This document shows positions 1-9,095 of a stretch of 64,000 bases of DNA, one piece after another (within the stretch, counting starts at the first letter, position 1; each line of letters opens with the position of its first letter). The stretch covers positions 62,001 through 126,000 of the forward strand of contig NZ_JACNMO010000012.1 of the NCBI RefSeq assembly GCF_020622345.1, read 5' to 3'. Below the pieces are notes generated by a model. That model saw nothing but the letters and a program-made list of their open reading frames with translations, had not been told where the DNA came from and did no database searches. The stretch comes from Roseobacter weihaiensis. Lineage in GTDB: Bacteria > Pseudomonadota > Alphaproteobacteria > Rhodobacterales > Rhodobacteraceae. The translations under genes were made by a program, and so were the position numbers.

Positions 1-342
1 GCCCTCTCGCAGTTGTCGCGTCAGGTGGAAAACCGCGAAGACAAGCGCCCGCAACTCAGCGACTTGCGCGAATCAGGCTCCATCGAGCAGGACGCGGATG
101 TGGTGATGTTCGTCTTCCGCGAAGAGTACTACAAAGAGCGGGAAAAACCCGGCGATCACGATCTTGAGGCCATGGCGAAATGGCAAGAAGAGATGGAGCG
201 TCTGCACGGGCGCGCCGAAGTGGTCATCGGCAAGCAGCGCCACGGGCCGATCGGGACCGTCGATCTGAGCTTTGAGGGGCGCTTCACCCGCTTTGGAAAT
301 CTGGTCCAGCCGTGGCAACAGGGCAGCGATCAGACCTTCTGA
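1..342 (+). CDS. dnaB: Replicative DNA helicase DnaB (C-terminal part)
   Basis: This is the last 113 codons of the hexameric replicative helicase that unwinds DNA ahead of the replisome. The reading frame is already open at base 1, so the gene begins outside the window. Visible DnaB C-domain signatures are the SQLSRQVE segment, the [20 protein letters not shown] stretch around the H4/arginine-finger region, and the closing [11 protein letters not shown] that contacts DNA in this family. The neighbour dnaB-alr order is common in proteobacteria. No anomalies are seen in the visible part. Confidence 0.95.
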   Translation, partial: ALSQLSRQVENREDKRPQLSDLRESGSIEQDADVVMFVFREEYYKEREKPGDHDLEAMAKWQEEMERLHGRAEVVIGKQRHGPIGTVDLSFEGRFTRFGNLVQPWQQGSDQTF

Positions 343-390
343 TCGCATAATTGATTGGACAGGGCGGCCCGCTTCTGTCGCAATGGTGCC

Positions 391-1176
391 ATGCGACTGT
401 TTGCTTTCCTTTTGCTGCTGCCCTCGCTTGCCGTTGCGCAGGATCCCGAAGTTGACGTCGAGCTGTTTCTCGCCGTGGATGTCTCGCGCTCCATGACCGG
501 GGCGGAGCTGGAAATCCAGCGGCGCGGCTATGCCGAGGCGCTGAAAAGCCCGCAGGTGCTTGCAGCGGTCCAGAACGGTCTTTTGGGACGTATCGCGGTG
601 ACATATGTGGAATGGGCCGGCGAGCATGCCCAGCGGGTGGTGGTCCCCTGGCAGATGCTGGCCACCGAGGAAGACGCTGAAACCATCGCCGGGCTCATCA
701 CTGCCACACAGCATTCCGGCATGCGCCGCACCTCGATCTCGGGGGCCATCGCCTACGCGGTGGCGGATTTTGAGGACAACGGATTTACCGGCCTGCGGCG
801 CGTCATCGATGTCTCGGGCGATGGCCCCAACAACCAGGGGGCCCCGGTGACAGAGGCCCGCGACGCCGCCCTTGCCCAGGGGATCACCATCAACGGTCTG
901 CCCCTGATGACGGTCGATCTGCTCAGCGAGTTCTGGGGCATTCCCGATCTGGATGTCTATTATGAGACCTGCGTGATCGGCGGGCCCGGCGCATTCGTGG
1001 TGCCGGTGCTGGAATGGGATCAATTTGCCGATGCTGTGAAACGCAAGCTGATCCTTGAGATTTCCATGACCCCCGCGCAGGTCGTCCCGGTGCAATTCGC
1101 GGCCCCCGAAGCCTATGATTGTCTGATCGGGGAAAAGATGCGGGAACAGAACCGCACCTACTTTGATATTCCTTGA
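391..1176 (+). CDS. Secreted VWA-like DUF1194 protein
   Basis: A 261-residue protein with a cleavable signal peptide (MRLFAFLLLLPSLAVAQ, cut after about residue 17) followed by a von Willebrand A-like domain. The metal-dependent adhesion motif DxSxS is visible as DVSRS near residue 30, and VIDVSGDGPNN forms a second conserved strand/loop. This matches DUF1194, a periplasmic family of unknown function common in Rhodobacterales. The ATG at 391 is preferred over upstream TTG codons because it starts directly with the signal peptide. It lies between dnaB and alr, with no visible functional link. The role is unknown; protein binding is inferred from the VWA fold. Confidence 0.85.
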   Translation: MRLFAFLLLLPSLAVAQDPEVDVELFLAVDVSRSMTGAELEIQRRGYAEALKSPQVLAAVQNGLLGRIAVTYVEWAGEHAQRVVVPWQMLATEEDAETIAGLITATQHSGMRRTSISGAIAYAVADFEDNGFTGLRRVIDVSGDGPNNQGAPVTEARDAALAQGITINGLPLMTVDLLSEFWGIPDLDVYYETCVIGGPGAFVVPVLEWDQFADAVKRKLILEISMTPAQVVPVQFAAPEAYDCLIGEKMREQNRTYFDIP

Positions 1177-1272
1177 GGCCGCCCTGCCACCAGCCGTGAT
1201 TTTCCGCCGCCGACCCAGCCCCAACAGACCCCAAAGGCTTGACCTCGCCCGACATCCTGTCATGAACGCCTC

Positions 1273-2307
1273 ATGAGCACGGCGACCCTGACGATTGACC
1301 TTTCCGCTATCGAGGCGAATTGGCGCAAGTTGAACGCGCTGACCGACGGTGAGACCGCCGCCGTGGCCAAGGCTGATGCCTACGGTCTTGGCGTGGACCG
1401 GGTGGCCCCGGCCCTGGCGCACACCGGCGCGCGCCAGTTCTTTGTGGCGGTGGCAGAAGAAGGGGCCGCCCTGCGTGAAATCCTCGGCCCCGAGGTCCAG
1501 ATCAGCGTGTTCTCGGGTCATATGGAGGGCGACACGGCGCTGCTGCGCGATGCCAGGCTGATCCCGATGATAAACTCGGTGGACCAGATGGTGCGCCATG
1601 TGGAGACTTTGCCGGGCCATGCCTTCGGGCTACAGCTTGACACCGGGATGAACCGGCTGGGCATGGAGGACGCCGAGTGGCAAGCGCTGCGTGAGATCGC
1701 GCTGGCGCAATCCCCAACGCTCATCATGTCCCATCTGGCCTGTGCCGACGAACCCCGCCACCCGATGAACGCGCAGCAACTTGCGTGTTTTGTGCAGATG
1801 ACACAAGATGTTACCGCTCCAAGATCGCTTGCGGCAACAGGTGGCGTGCTGCTGGGGCCTGACTTTCACTTTGATCTCACACGCCCCGGCATCGGGCTTT
1901 ACGGCGGGTTGCCGCATGTGGATGCGCTGCCCGTGGTGACGCTGGATATCCCCGTGATCCAGACCCGTGACGTGGCCGCCGGCGAGACAGTCGGCTATGC
2001 CAATACATGGACCGCCGCGACCCCTTCTGTCATCGCAACCCTTTCGGCGGGCTACGCCGACGGGCTGATCCGTGCGATGGGGCCAAACGCCACGCTGCAT
2101 GCGGGCGAGGTCGCCGTGCCCGTTGTCGGGCGCGTCTCGATGGACCTGATCGGGGTGGATATCACGGCACTCGACCAGCTGCCCGAAACCCTCCAGCTCA
2201 TCGGCGACCATCAGTCCGTGGACACCGTGGCAGGATTTGCCGGGACCATCGGCTACGAAGTTCTCACCTCACTGGGTGCACGCTACAATCGGGTGTATCG
2301 GACATGA
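1273..2307 (+). CDS. alr: Alanine racemase
   Basis: A 344-residue PLP enzyme that interconverts L- and D-alanine for peptidoglycan synthesis in the cytoplasm. The PLP-binding lysine lies in [11 protein letters not shown] (Lys33). The conserved TLSAGYADG segment supplies the catalytic tyrosine of the C-terminal beta domain, and VSMDLIGVD follows as in the family. Length is a little short of the 360-residue norm but no motif is missing. Its TGA overlaps the ATG of mlaE (ATGA), so alr and the lipid transporter genes are translationally coupled. Confidence 0.95.
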   Translation: MSTATLTIDLSAIEANWRKLNALTDGETAAVAKADAYGLGVDRVAPALAHTGARQFFVAVAEEGAALREILGPEVQISVFSGHMEGDTALLRDARLIPMINSVDQMVRHVETLPGHAFGLQLDTGMNRLGMEDAEWQALREIALAQSPTLIMSHLACADEPRHPMNAQQLACFVQMTQDVTAPRSLAATGGVLLGPDFHFDLTRPGIGLYGGLPHVDALPVVTLDIPVIQTRDVAAGETVGYANTWTAATPSVIATLSAGYADGLIRAMGPNATLHAGEVAVPVVGRVSMDLIGVDITALDQLPETLQLIGDHQSVDTVAGFAGTIGYEVLTSLGARYNRVYRT

Positions 2308-3077
2308 AATTCCTTGCTATCCTGGGTCGGACCGTTCTGACAGCCTTTGCCGCTATTGGCCGGATCGCCTTTTTCGCACTCGAGGCTGTCAGCCATCTGT
2401 TTCGCCCGCCCTTCTACGGGCGCGAATTCCTGTCGCAACTGGTGCATATCGGCTGGCTTTCGCTGCCGGTGGTCGGGCTGACAGCGGTCTTCACCGGCGG
2501 GGCTCTCGCCTTGCAGATCTACGCGGGCGGCTCGCGCTTCAACGCCGAAGCCGTCGTGCCGCAGATCGTTGCCGTGGGCATGGTGCGCGAGTTGGGCCCG
2601 GTGCTGGTGGGGCTGATGATTGCCGCGCGGGTGACTTCCTCCATTGCGGCTGAGATTGCGACCATGAAGGTGACCGAACAGATTGACGCTCTGGTCACCC
2701 TCTCGACCCACCCGGCAAAGTACCTGACTGTCCCGCGTGTTCTGGCGGCCCTTCTGGTGGTCCCCTTGCTTGTGGGGATCGGAGATATCATCGGTATTTT
2801 TGGCGGCTACGCAGTGGCGACAGGAACCCTGGGCTTCAATCCGGCAACCTATATCAACAACACGGTCGATTTCCTTGAGCCGCTGGATGTAATCTCCTCG
2901 CTCACCAAAGGGGCCGTTTTCGGGTTCTGCGCGGCCCTTATGGGGTGCTATCACGGCATGCACTCGGGCCGGGGTGCCATGGGTGTCGGACGCGCCACCA
3001 AAACCGCCGTCGAAGGCGCCGCAGTCCTGATCCTGGCCACGAATTTCATCCTGACGGGGGTCTTTTTCTCGCTATGA
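2304..3077 (+). CDS. mlaE: MlaE-family ABC transporter permease
   Basis: A 257-residue inner-membrane permease of the MlaE/YrbE family, which together with an MlaF ATPase moves phospholipids between inner and outer membrane. Family signatures include [15 protein letters not shown], the hydrophobic helix with [12 protein letters not shown], and [16 protein letters not shown] followed by [14 protein letters not shown], the coupling-helix region. The start overlaps the alr stop by 4 nt and the end overlaps mlaF by 3-4 nt. No MlaD (MCE-domain) gene is next to it, although such systems normally need one, so the substrate-binding partner must be elsewhere. Confidence 0.9.
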   Translation: MKFLAILGRTVLTAFAAIGRIAFFALEAVSHLFRPPFYGREFLSQLVHIGWLSLPVVGLTAVFTGGALALQIYAGGSRFNAEAVVPQIVAVGMVRELGPVLVGLMIAARVTSSIAAEIATMKVTEQIDALVTLSTHPAKYLTVPRVLAALLVVPLLVGIGDIIGIFGGYAVATGTLGFNPATYINNTVDFLEPLDVISSLTKGAVFGFCAALMGCYHGMHSGRGAMGVGRATKTAVEGAAVLILATNFILTGVFFSL

Positions 3078-3820
3078 TCCATATGGAAGGCATCCATAAA
3101 TCCTTTGGTTCAAACCATGTGTTGCGCGGTTTCGACCTCGATATTCCCAAAGGCTCGTCGATGGTGATCATCGGCGGCTCCGGCACCGGGAAATCCATTG
3201 CGCTAAAATGTGTCCTGGGGCTGGTCAAACCGGATCAGGGCACCATTCTGGTCGATGGCAAGGACGCATCCTCGGGGGACCGCGATGCCTTTCTGGCGCG
3301 TTTCGGCATGCTCTTTCAGGGTGGTGCGCTTTTTGACAGCCTGCCGGTCTGGCAGAACGTGGCGTTTCGGCTGTTGCGCGGATCGCTCAAGCGCCCCCGC
3401 GAGGAAGCCCGCGCCATCGCCATCGAAAAGCTGCGGCGTGTGGGGCTGAAATCCGATGTGGCGGATCGCTTTCCGGCAGAGCTGTCCGGTGGGATGGCCA
3501 AACGCGTCGGTCTTGCGCGCGCCATCGCCGCCGAGCCCGAGATCATCTTTTTCGATGAACCCACCACCGGGCTTGATCCGATCATGTCTGGCGTCATCAA
3601 TGAGCTGATCCGCGAGATCGTGGTTGAAATGGGGGCCACGGCGATGACCATCACCCACGACATGACCTCGGTACGCGCGATTGCCGATAACATCGCCATG
3701 CTGCATGACGGCGTGATCCAGTGGACCGGCCCCGTCGCCGAGATGGACCAAAGCGGTGACCCCTATCTGGAGCAGTTCATCAATGGCCGCGCCGAGGGCC
3801 CGATCGAAGCCGTCCGCTAG
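3074..3820 (+). CDS. mlaF: MlaF-family ABC transporter ATP-binding protein
   Basis: A 248-residue cytoplasmic ATPase paired with the MlaE permease. Walker A is GGSGTGKS (about residue 37), the signature is LSGGMAKR, and Walker B is IIFFDEPTTGLD, followed by the switch histidine in TITHDM. The GMAKR form of the signature is typical of the Mla/Mkl subfamily rather than of importers. The ATG at 3074 overlaps the mlaE stop, which fixes the start. It ends the alr-mlaE-mlaF unit. Confidence 0.92.
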   Translation: MIHMEGIHKSFGSNHVLRGFDLDIPKGSSMVIIGGSGTGKSIALKCVLGLVKPDQGTILVDGKDASSGDRDAFLARFGMLFQGGALFDSLPVWQNVAFRLLRGSLKRPREEARAIAIEKLRRVGLKSDVADRFPAELSGGMAKRVGLARAIAAEPEIIFFDEPTTGLDPIMSGVINELIREIVVEMGATAMTITHDMTSVRAIADNIAMLHDGVIQWTGPVAEMDQSGDPYLEQFINGRAEGPIEAVR

Positions 3821-3929
3821 AGCGGATTTCGCGTGGCAAAGGGGCAGGAGTACGGGAGGTCGGCTTCGACCCCAAACTGGCCATCCCTGAACCGGCCTGT
3901 CATGATGTCGAAAAGCATGAGGGTCCGTT

Positions 3930-4382
3930 ATGATTGAACGCTTAGACTACGTAGCCATAAACGGCTCGGCCATTGCGAACATGGCCAGAGCGAAGAAAGA
4001 CATGACGTCGATTGGCGACAAGTTCAGGGCCGTCGTAGAATTGCGGGTCTCTCAGATCAATGGATGTGCCTATTGCGTCGATCTGCATACCACCGAGGCG
4101 CGGACGGCCGGCGAAACACAGCAAAGGCTGGATTGCCTTACCGTTTGGCGCGAGGTTGCGTTCTTCAGCGCGGCTGAGAAAGCGGCGTTGGCCTGGGCAG
4201 AGGCGCTCACCCTGGTATCGGCCAATGGCGCCCCTCAAGCGCTGTTTGACGATCTGAGCCGGCATTACACTGAAAAAGAGATCGTGGATCTAACGCTGAT
4301 CGTTGCGCAGATGAATGCCTGGAACAGGCTGGCAATCAGTTTTGGACATGTTCCTGACAACCGAGCGCACGCCGGTCTCTGA
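3930..4382 (+). CDS. AhpD-like carboxymuconolactone decarboxylase family protein
   Basis: A 150-residue protein of the CMD/AhpD superfamily. The redox-active pattern E-x(n)-CxxC-x3-H is visible: VELRVSQINGCAYCVDLHT, with two cysteines three apart and the downstream histidine. Family members with this motif act as peroxidase-type or alkylhydroperoxide reductase partners. A GAGGG-type ribosome site (GAGGG at about 3919) sits 6 nt before the ATG. It is a single gene between mlaF and radA with no partner peroxiredoxin in view. The exact substrate is unknown. Contrast with the cysteine-free CMD pair inside the nuo operon. Confidence 0.82.
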   Translation: MIERLDYVAINGSAIANMARAKKDMTSIGDKFRAVVELRVSQINGCAYCVDLHTTEARTAGETQQRLDCLTVWREVAFFSAAEKAALAWAEALTLVSANGAPQALFDDLSRHYTEKEIVDLTLIVAQMNAWNRLAISFGHVPDNRAHAGL

Positions 4383-4566
4383 ACCGCATCAAAACCGGCA
4401 AGGCGATCCTTCCCATCTGCTCCGTATCGCGTGGAAGACAGACTGTCATGGCGATACCGCAAGCAGGCCCGTCGCGCCCGCTCCGAACCGGCATGACTTT
4501 TCGATATGCCCCAAACACCACCATTTTGACTTTGACGCCCCCGACGCGCTGAGGCATGAAAGCCCA

Positions 4567-5928
4567 ATGGCTAAATCTCCCTCTTTTTCCTGTTCGGCCT
4601 GCGGCAGTGTCACCACCAAATGGGCCGGGCGCTGCGAAACCTGTGGCGAATGGAACACCATCAGCGAGGACGCGGGCATCTCCAAAGGGCCCGCAAAGTC
4701 ACTGGGGGGCAAGCGCGGCGCGGCGATCCAGCTCACCGACCTGTCCACGCAGGAAGCTCCACCGCCCCGCACCGTCTGCGGCATCGCCGAGCTTGACCGG
4801 GTGTTGGGCGGCGGTCTTGTGGCGGCCTCGGCGATTTTGGTGGGCGGGGACCCGGGCATCGGCAAATCCACCCTGCTCTTGCAGGCCGCCGCAGAATTCG
4901 CACGCGCCGGTCTCAAGACGATCTATGTCTCGGGCGAGGAAGCCTCTGCCCAAGTGCGCCTGCGCGCGCAACGCCTGGACCTTGCCGACGCGCCGGTGAA
5001 ACTGGCCGCCGAGACCAACCTGCGCGACATCCTCACCACGCTGGAGGCTGAAAAACCCCAGCTTGCCATCATCGACTCGATCCAGACCATGTGGGCCGAC
5101 AACGTGGAAAGCGCACCGGGATCGGTCTCTCAGGTGCGGGCGGCAGCGCATGAGCTCACCAGCTTTGCCAAACGCAAGGGCCTCTCGGTGATCCTGGTGG
5201 GCCATGTCACCAAGGAAGGCCAGATCGCAGGACCCCGCGTGGTCGAACATATGGTCGACACGGTGCTTTACTTCGAAGGCGAGCGCGGGCATCAGTTCCG
5301 CATCCTGCGCGCGGTGAAAAACCGCTTTGGCCCCGCGGATGAGATCGGTGTCTTCGAGATGACGGGCAAGGGTCTTTCAGAGGTCGCCAACCCCTCGGCC
5401 CTGTTTCTCAGCGAACGTGGCGAGCCCTCTCCCGGCTCCGTGGTCTTTGCGGGCGTTGAAGGCACGCGTCCGGTTCTGGTGGAGTTTCAGGCACTTGTGG
5501 CCCCCTCTCCCCATGCGCAAGCGCGTCGCACGGTGGTCGGCTGGGATGGCGGCAGGCTGGCGATGATCCTGGCCGTGCTGGAGGCACGCTGCGGCATTCC
5601 CTTTGCCGGTCTTGATGTCTACCTCAACGTGGCCGGCGGCATGAAAGTCTCCGAACCTGCGGCAGATCTGGCGGTGGCTGCGGCTCTGCTCAGCGCGCGC
5701 GAGGATGCGGCGCTGCCTTCAGATACGGTGGTCTTTGGCGAAATCAGCCTCTCAGGCGCGTTACGTCCCGCCACACAGACAGAAAACAGGTTGAAAGAGG
5801 CCCAAAAACTTGGTTTCACCAGCGCGATTGCCGCGGGGGGTGGAAAACCGGTAGGTGTTTCTGGCATATCGTTAAATACCATGAGTGACCTGACAGGCTT
5901 TGTGGGCGAAGTATTCGGCGCGGGATAA
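4567..5928 (+). CDS. radA: DNA repair protein RadA
   Basis: A 453-residue RecA-like ATPase that promotes branch migration in recombinational repair. Order of domains: N-terminal four-cysteine zinc finger (Cys9, 12, 23, 26), RecA core with Walker A GGDPGIGKST near residue 93, the RadA-specific KNRFG motif, and a C-terminal Lon-protease-like domain with no need for peptidase activity. The frame is open further upstream, but the ATG at 4567 gives the standard start just before the zinc finger. Full length for the family. It is followed 27 nt later by cvpA. Confidence 0.96.
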   Translation: MAKSPSFSCSACGSVTTKWAGRCETCGEWNTISEDAGISKGPAKSLGGKRGAAIQLTDLSTQEAPPPRTVCGIAELDRVLGGGLVAASAILVGGDPGIGKSTLLLQAAAEFARAGLKTIYVSGEEASAQVRLRAQRLDLADAPVKLAAETNLRDILTTLEAEKPQLAIIDSIQTMWADNVESAPGSVSQVRAAAHELTSFAKRKGLSVILVGHVTKEGQIAGPRVVEHMVDTVLYFEGERGHQFRILRAVKNRFGPADEIGVFEMTGKGLSEVANPSALFLSERGEPSPGSVVFAGVEGTRPVLVEFQALVAPSPHAQARRTVVGWDGGRLAMILAVLEARCGIPFAGLDVYLNVAGGMKVSEPAADLAVAAALLSAREDAALPSDTVVFGEISLSGALRPATQTENRLKEAQKLGFTSAIAAGGGKPVGVSGISLNTMSDLTGFVGEVFGAG

Positions 5929-5955
5929 GCGCCCGTAAAAGAGGCGAGCAAGACG

Positions 5956-6507
5956 ATGGAAAATTTCACAATGATCGACGGCGTCGTCGCGCTGGTGATC
6001 GTGATCTCAGCCCTGCTGGCCTACGGACGCGGGCTGGTGCGCGAATTGATGGCCATCGTGGGCTGGGTCGCGGCTGCGGTGCTTGGCTTTATGTTTGCGC
6101 CGCAGGTCGAACCGATGGTGCGCGAAATCCCCGTTGTCGGCGCGTTTCTGGCCGACAGCTGCGAGTTGTCGATCATCGGGGCCTTTGCTGCGGTTTTTGC
6201 GGTGGCCTTGATCGTGGTCTCGCTTTTCACACCGCTCTTTTCCAGCGTCATCCAGCGTTCGGCCGTGGGCGGCGTCGATCAGGGGCTGGGGTTTCTCTTT
6301 GGCGTGGCACGCGGCGTGTTGCTCGTGGCCGTGGCATTCTTTGTCTACAACACGGTCGTGACCGGCGAGGAGTACACCCTTGTGGATGACAGCCGCTCCG
6401 CCGCAGTTTTCTCGCAGTTGACCGCTCAGATCGAAAACTCCGAGCCGGAGCAGGCCCTGGGCTGGATCACCGGCCAGTACGAATCTCTGGTGGGCAACTG
6501 CGGCTGA
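5956..6507 (+). CDS. cvpA: CvpA family membrane protein
   Basis: A 183-residue inner-membrane protein with about four predicted helices. It has the CvpA-family N-terminus (IDGVVALVIVISALLAYGRG, then RELMAIVGWVAAAVLG) and the central SVIQRSAVGGVDQGLGFLFG signature. In E. coli cvpA lies upstream of purF and affects colicin V export and envelope stress; the precise function is still poorly defined. Here too purF follows, after a 157-nt gap holding a palindrome. The start was taken as the first ATG; a second ATG five codons later is also possible. Confidence 0.88.
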   Translation: MENFTMIDGVVALVIVISALLAYGRGLVRELMAIVGWVAAAVLGFMFAPQVEPMVREIPVVGAFLADSCELSIIGAFAAVFAVALIVVSLFTPLFSSVIQRSAVGGVDQGLGFLFGVARGVLLVAVAFFVYNTVVTGEEYTLVDDSRSAAVFSQLTAQIENSEPEQALGWITGQYESLVGNCG

Positions 6508-6525
6508 GGAAACAATTGCGGATGT

Positions 6526-6542
6526 TTTGTGTCTTTCACAAA
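6526..6542. promoter_or_regulatory. Palindrome TTTGTG-N5-CACAAA upstream of purF
   Basis: Arms TTTGTG (6526-6531) and CACAAA (6537-6542) flank TCTTT in the cvpA-purF gap, about 120 nt before the purF start. It is AT-rich compared with its surroundings, as an operator would be. It does not match the E. coli PurR box, and no regulator is encoded nearby. Regulatory function is an inference only. Confidence 0.35.
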
Positions 6543-6664
6543 GGGCCGCGTCCAAAAAACAAGCGGTGCGACATTCCGCACCGGTAAAACGCATCCTTTA
6601 GTGACACTGGCGACCAGAGGCCCTACATAGGCTCTAGAACCAAACCGGATTCGGAGCTGCCCCG

Positions 6665-8158
6665 TTGTCCAAAATCATGCCGCCCGCCCATCCTTTCGAC
6701 ACCAGCTATCTGCAGGCTGGCGAGGACGGCGACAAACTGAAGGAAGAATGCGGGGTTTTCGGGGTCACCGGCGTTGCCGACGCCTCCAATTTCGTGGCCC
6801 TCGGCCTGCATGCGCTGCAACATCGCGGCCAGGAGGCAGGCGGCATTGTCAGCCATGACCCCGAACAGGGGTTTCAGTCCGCCCGGCGCTTTGGCTATGT
6901 GCGCGACAATTTCACCAGCCAGGATGTGATGCAGACCCTGCCGGGACCGCTGGCCATCGGTCATGTGCGCTATTCCACCGCCGGCTCCAAGGGACAGACC
7001 GCGATCCGGGACGTGCAGCCCTTCTTTGGCGAGTTTGCCATGGGCGGGGCAGCGATTGCCCATAACGGCAATATCACCAACGCCAACGCCCTGCGGCGCG
7101 AGCTGATCGAACGCGGCTCGATCTTTCAAAGCTCTTCCGACAGCGAATGCATCATCCATCTGATGGCCCGTTCGCTGCAACGCACGATCCCCGAGCGCAT
7201 GGAGGATGCGCTGCGCCGGGTCGAAGGGGCGTTTTCCATCGTTGCCATGACCCGCACCAAGCTCATTGGCGTGCGCGACCCGCTGGGGGTCCGGCCGCTG
7301 GTGCTGGGCAAGATCGGAGAGGGCTGGGCGCTGTCGTCAGAGACCTGCGCGCTCGATATCATCGGCGCGGAATTCATCCGCGAGATCGCACCGGGCGAGA
7401 TGGTGGTCATCACCGACAAAGGCGTGGAGAGCCAATTCCCCTTTCGCCCCCAAAAGCCCCGGTTCTGCATCTTTGAACATGTCTATTTCTCCCGGCCCGA
7501 CAGCATTCTGGGCGGGCGCTCTGTCTACGAGACGCGCGAAGCGATTGGCCGGGAACTGGCCAAGGAAGCGCCGGTAGAGGCCGATCTGGTCTGCCCCGTG
7601 CCGGATTCCGGCACCCCCGCGGCGATCGGCTATTCGCTTCAATCCGGCATTCCCTATGCCATGGGGATCATCCGCAACCAGTACATGGGCCGCACCTTTA
7701 TCGAGCCGACAGAGCAGATCCGCAACATGGGCGTCCGCCTCAAGCTCAACGTCAACCGCGCGCTGATCCGGGGCAAGCGGGTCATTCTGGTGGACGACAG
7801 CGTGGTCCGTGGCACCACCTCTCGCAAGATCAAGGAGATGATCCTTGATGCGGGGGCCAAAGAGGTGCATTTCCGCATCGCCTCCCCGCCCACGGCCTGG
7901 CCCTGTTTTTACGGGGTGGACACCCCGCAGCGTGAAAAACTGCTGGCCGCCACCATGTCCGAAGAAGAAATGCGGGACCATCTGCAGGTCGACAGCCTGA
8001 AATTCATCTCGCTCGATGGCCTCTACCGGGCCGTTGGCGAGGCCAAGGGCCGCAACTCCGACCAGCCGCAGTATTGCGATGCTTGTTTTTCCGGCGAATA
8101 CCCGGTGATCCCCTCCGACCAGGTCGAAGAAGGATTTCAGATGAAGGCGGCTGAGTAG
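6665..8158 (+). CDS. purF: Amidophosphoribosyltransferase PurF
   Basis: A 497-residue enzyme that makes 5-phosphoribosylamine from PRPP and glutamine, the first committed step of purine synthesis. The glutaminase nucleophile is the Cys in KEECGVFGV (residue 29), exposed after removal of a propeptide. The PRPP loop is VILVDDSVVRGTT. Cysteines in FCIFEHVYF, WPCFYG and YCDAC match the iron-sulfur ligands of Bacillus-type PurF, so a [4Fe-4S], oxygen-sensitive enzyme is likely. A GGAG 8 nt before the TTG at 6665 supports that start; ATG at 6677 is the alternative. Confidence 0.95.
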   Translation: MSKIMPPAHPFDTSYLQAGEDGDKLKEECGVFGVTGVADASNFVALGLHALQHRGQEAGGIVSHDPEQGFQSARRFGYVRDNFTSQDVMQTLPGPLAIGHVRYSTAGSKGQTAIRDVQPFFGEFAMGGAAIAHNGNITNANALRRELIERGSIFQSSSDSECIIHLMARSLQRTIPERMEDALRRVEGAFSIVAMTRTKLIGVRDPLGVRPLVLGKIGEGWALSSETCALDIIGAEFIREIAPGEMVVITDKGVESQFPFRPQKPRFCIFEHVYFSRPDSILGGRSVYETREAIGRELAKEAPVEADLVCPVPDSGTPAAIGYSLQSGIPYAMGIIRNQYMGRTFIEPTEQIRNMGVRLKLNVNRALIRGKRVILVDDSVVRGTTSRKIKEMILDAGAKEVHFRIASPPTAWPCFYGVDTPQREKLLAATMSEEEMRDHLQVDSLKFISLDGLYRAVGEAKGRNSDQPQYCDACFSGEYPVIPSDQVEEGFQMKAAE

Positions 8159-8235
8159 CCGCGCCAATCACCGGTCTTGGCCGGGCCGGGCACATAGCCC
8201 TTGAACAGAGCCTTCTCGAGATTGAACAGACCCAT
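8137..8235 (-). CDS. Possible 32-residue small protein antisense to the purF end
   Basis: A short open frame on the minus strand overlaps the last 22 nt of purF. Its residues (start MGLFNLEKALFKGYVPG, then a PAKTGDWRGY stretch) and GC-rich third positions look more like real coding sequence than the surrounding shadows. The same frame stays open upstream to about 8331 without a convincing start. No ribosome site is clear. It may be a small protein, the remnant of a longer gene, or chance. Confidence 0.25.
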   Translation of the reverse strand: MGLFNLEKALFKGYVPGPAKTGDWRGYSAAFI

Positions 8236-8372
8236 CGCGTCATTCAGGGGCCATGAAACCGGGATAGGGCCGCAGGCTGCAACAGGCTTTAACCGATAAC
8301 TCTGCGCTCCGGTGCGGCCCGATCTGCGCAAGACAGCTTGACGCGCGTTTCAATCCGCTTCATCACGCGCGG

Positions 8373-9008
8373 ATGACACAAACAGCCCTCATCACCGGTG
8401 CCTCCCGGGGCCTTGGCGCGGCCCTGGCCGAAGCCCTTTCCGCCACGCACCACATCATCGCCGTGGCCAAAACCACCGGTGCCCTCGAAGAACTGGACGA
8501 TCGCATTCAGGCAGGGGGCGGTTCTGCCACGCTGGCCCCGATGGATGTGACAAATGCAGAAGCGATGGCCGTGCTTTGCCGTGGCATTTATGATCGCTGG
8601 GGGCATCTTGATCTCTGGGTGCATACCGCCGTTCATGCCGCACCGCTGACCCCGGCCGATCATATCAACCCCAAGGATATGGCCAAATCCATTGCAGGAA
8701 ATGTCGCGGCCACCGCCACGCTCATCAGCTATGTCGCCCCGCTTCTGGGGACGGCCGGGACAGCCGTTTTCTTCGATGACCCGCGCGCCGGCGAGAAGTT
8801 CTTTGGCAGCTACGGGGCCACGAAGGCTGCGCAGATTGCTCTGGCCCGCAGCTGGCAGGCTGAAACCGCGGAAATCGGGCCCAAGGTCCGCATCCTGACC
8901 CCGCCGGCCATGCCGACGGCCACGCGGGCGCGCTTTTATCCCGGCGAGGACCGGGACCCTCTGACCCCTCCGGCAGAGGCTGCCGCGGCGCTTCTGTCAC
9001 AACTTTAA
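8373..9008 (+). CDS. SDR family NAD(P)-dependent oxidoreductase
   Basis: A 211-residue short-chain dehydrogenase. The N-terminal cofactor motif is TGASRGLGAALA and the catalytic pair YxxxK is visible in GSYGATKAA. It is shorter than a typical 240-250-residue SDR because the C-terminal substrate loop is reduced. It lies 215 nt after purF and 87 nt before surE on the same strand. The substrate cannot be told from sequence. Confidence 0.85.
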   Translation: MTQTALITGASRGLGAALAEALSATHHIIAVAKTTGALEELDDRIQAGGGSATLAPMDVTNAEAMAVLCRGIYDRWGHLDLWVHTAVHAAPLTPADHINPKDMAKSIAGNVAATATLISYVAPLLGTAGTAVFFDDPRAGEKFFGSYGATKAAQIALARSWQAETAEIGPKVRILTPPAMPTATRARFYPGEDRDPLTPPAEAAAALLSQL

Positions 9009-9095
9009 CGTTTCCCAACGCGAAATGCGGTCAGGCCTCTCGCCTCTCTTGCCGCCGCACAGGCCCTCGCCTATCAAGGCCAAAAGGGGCATGAC

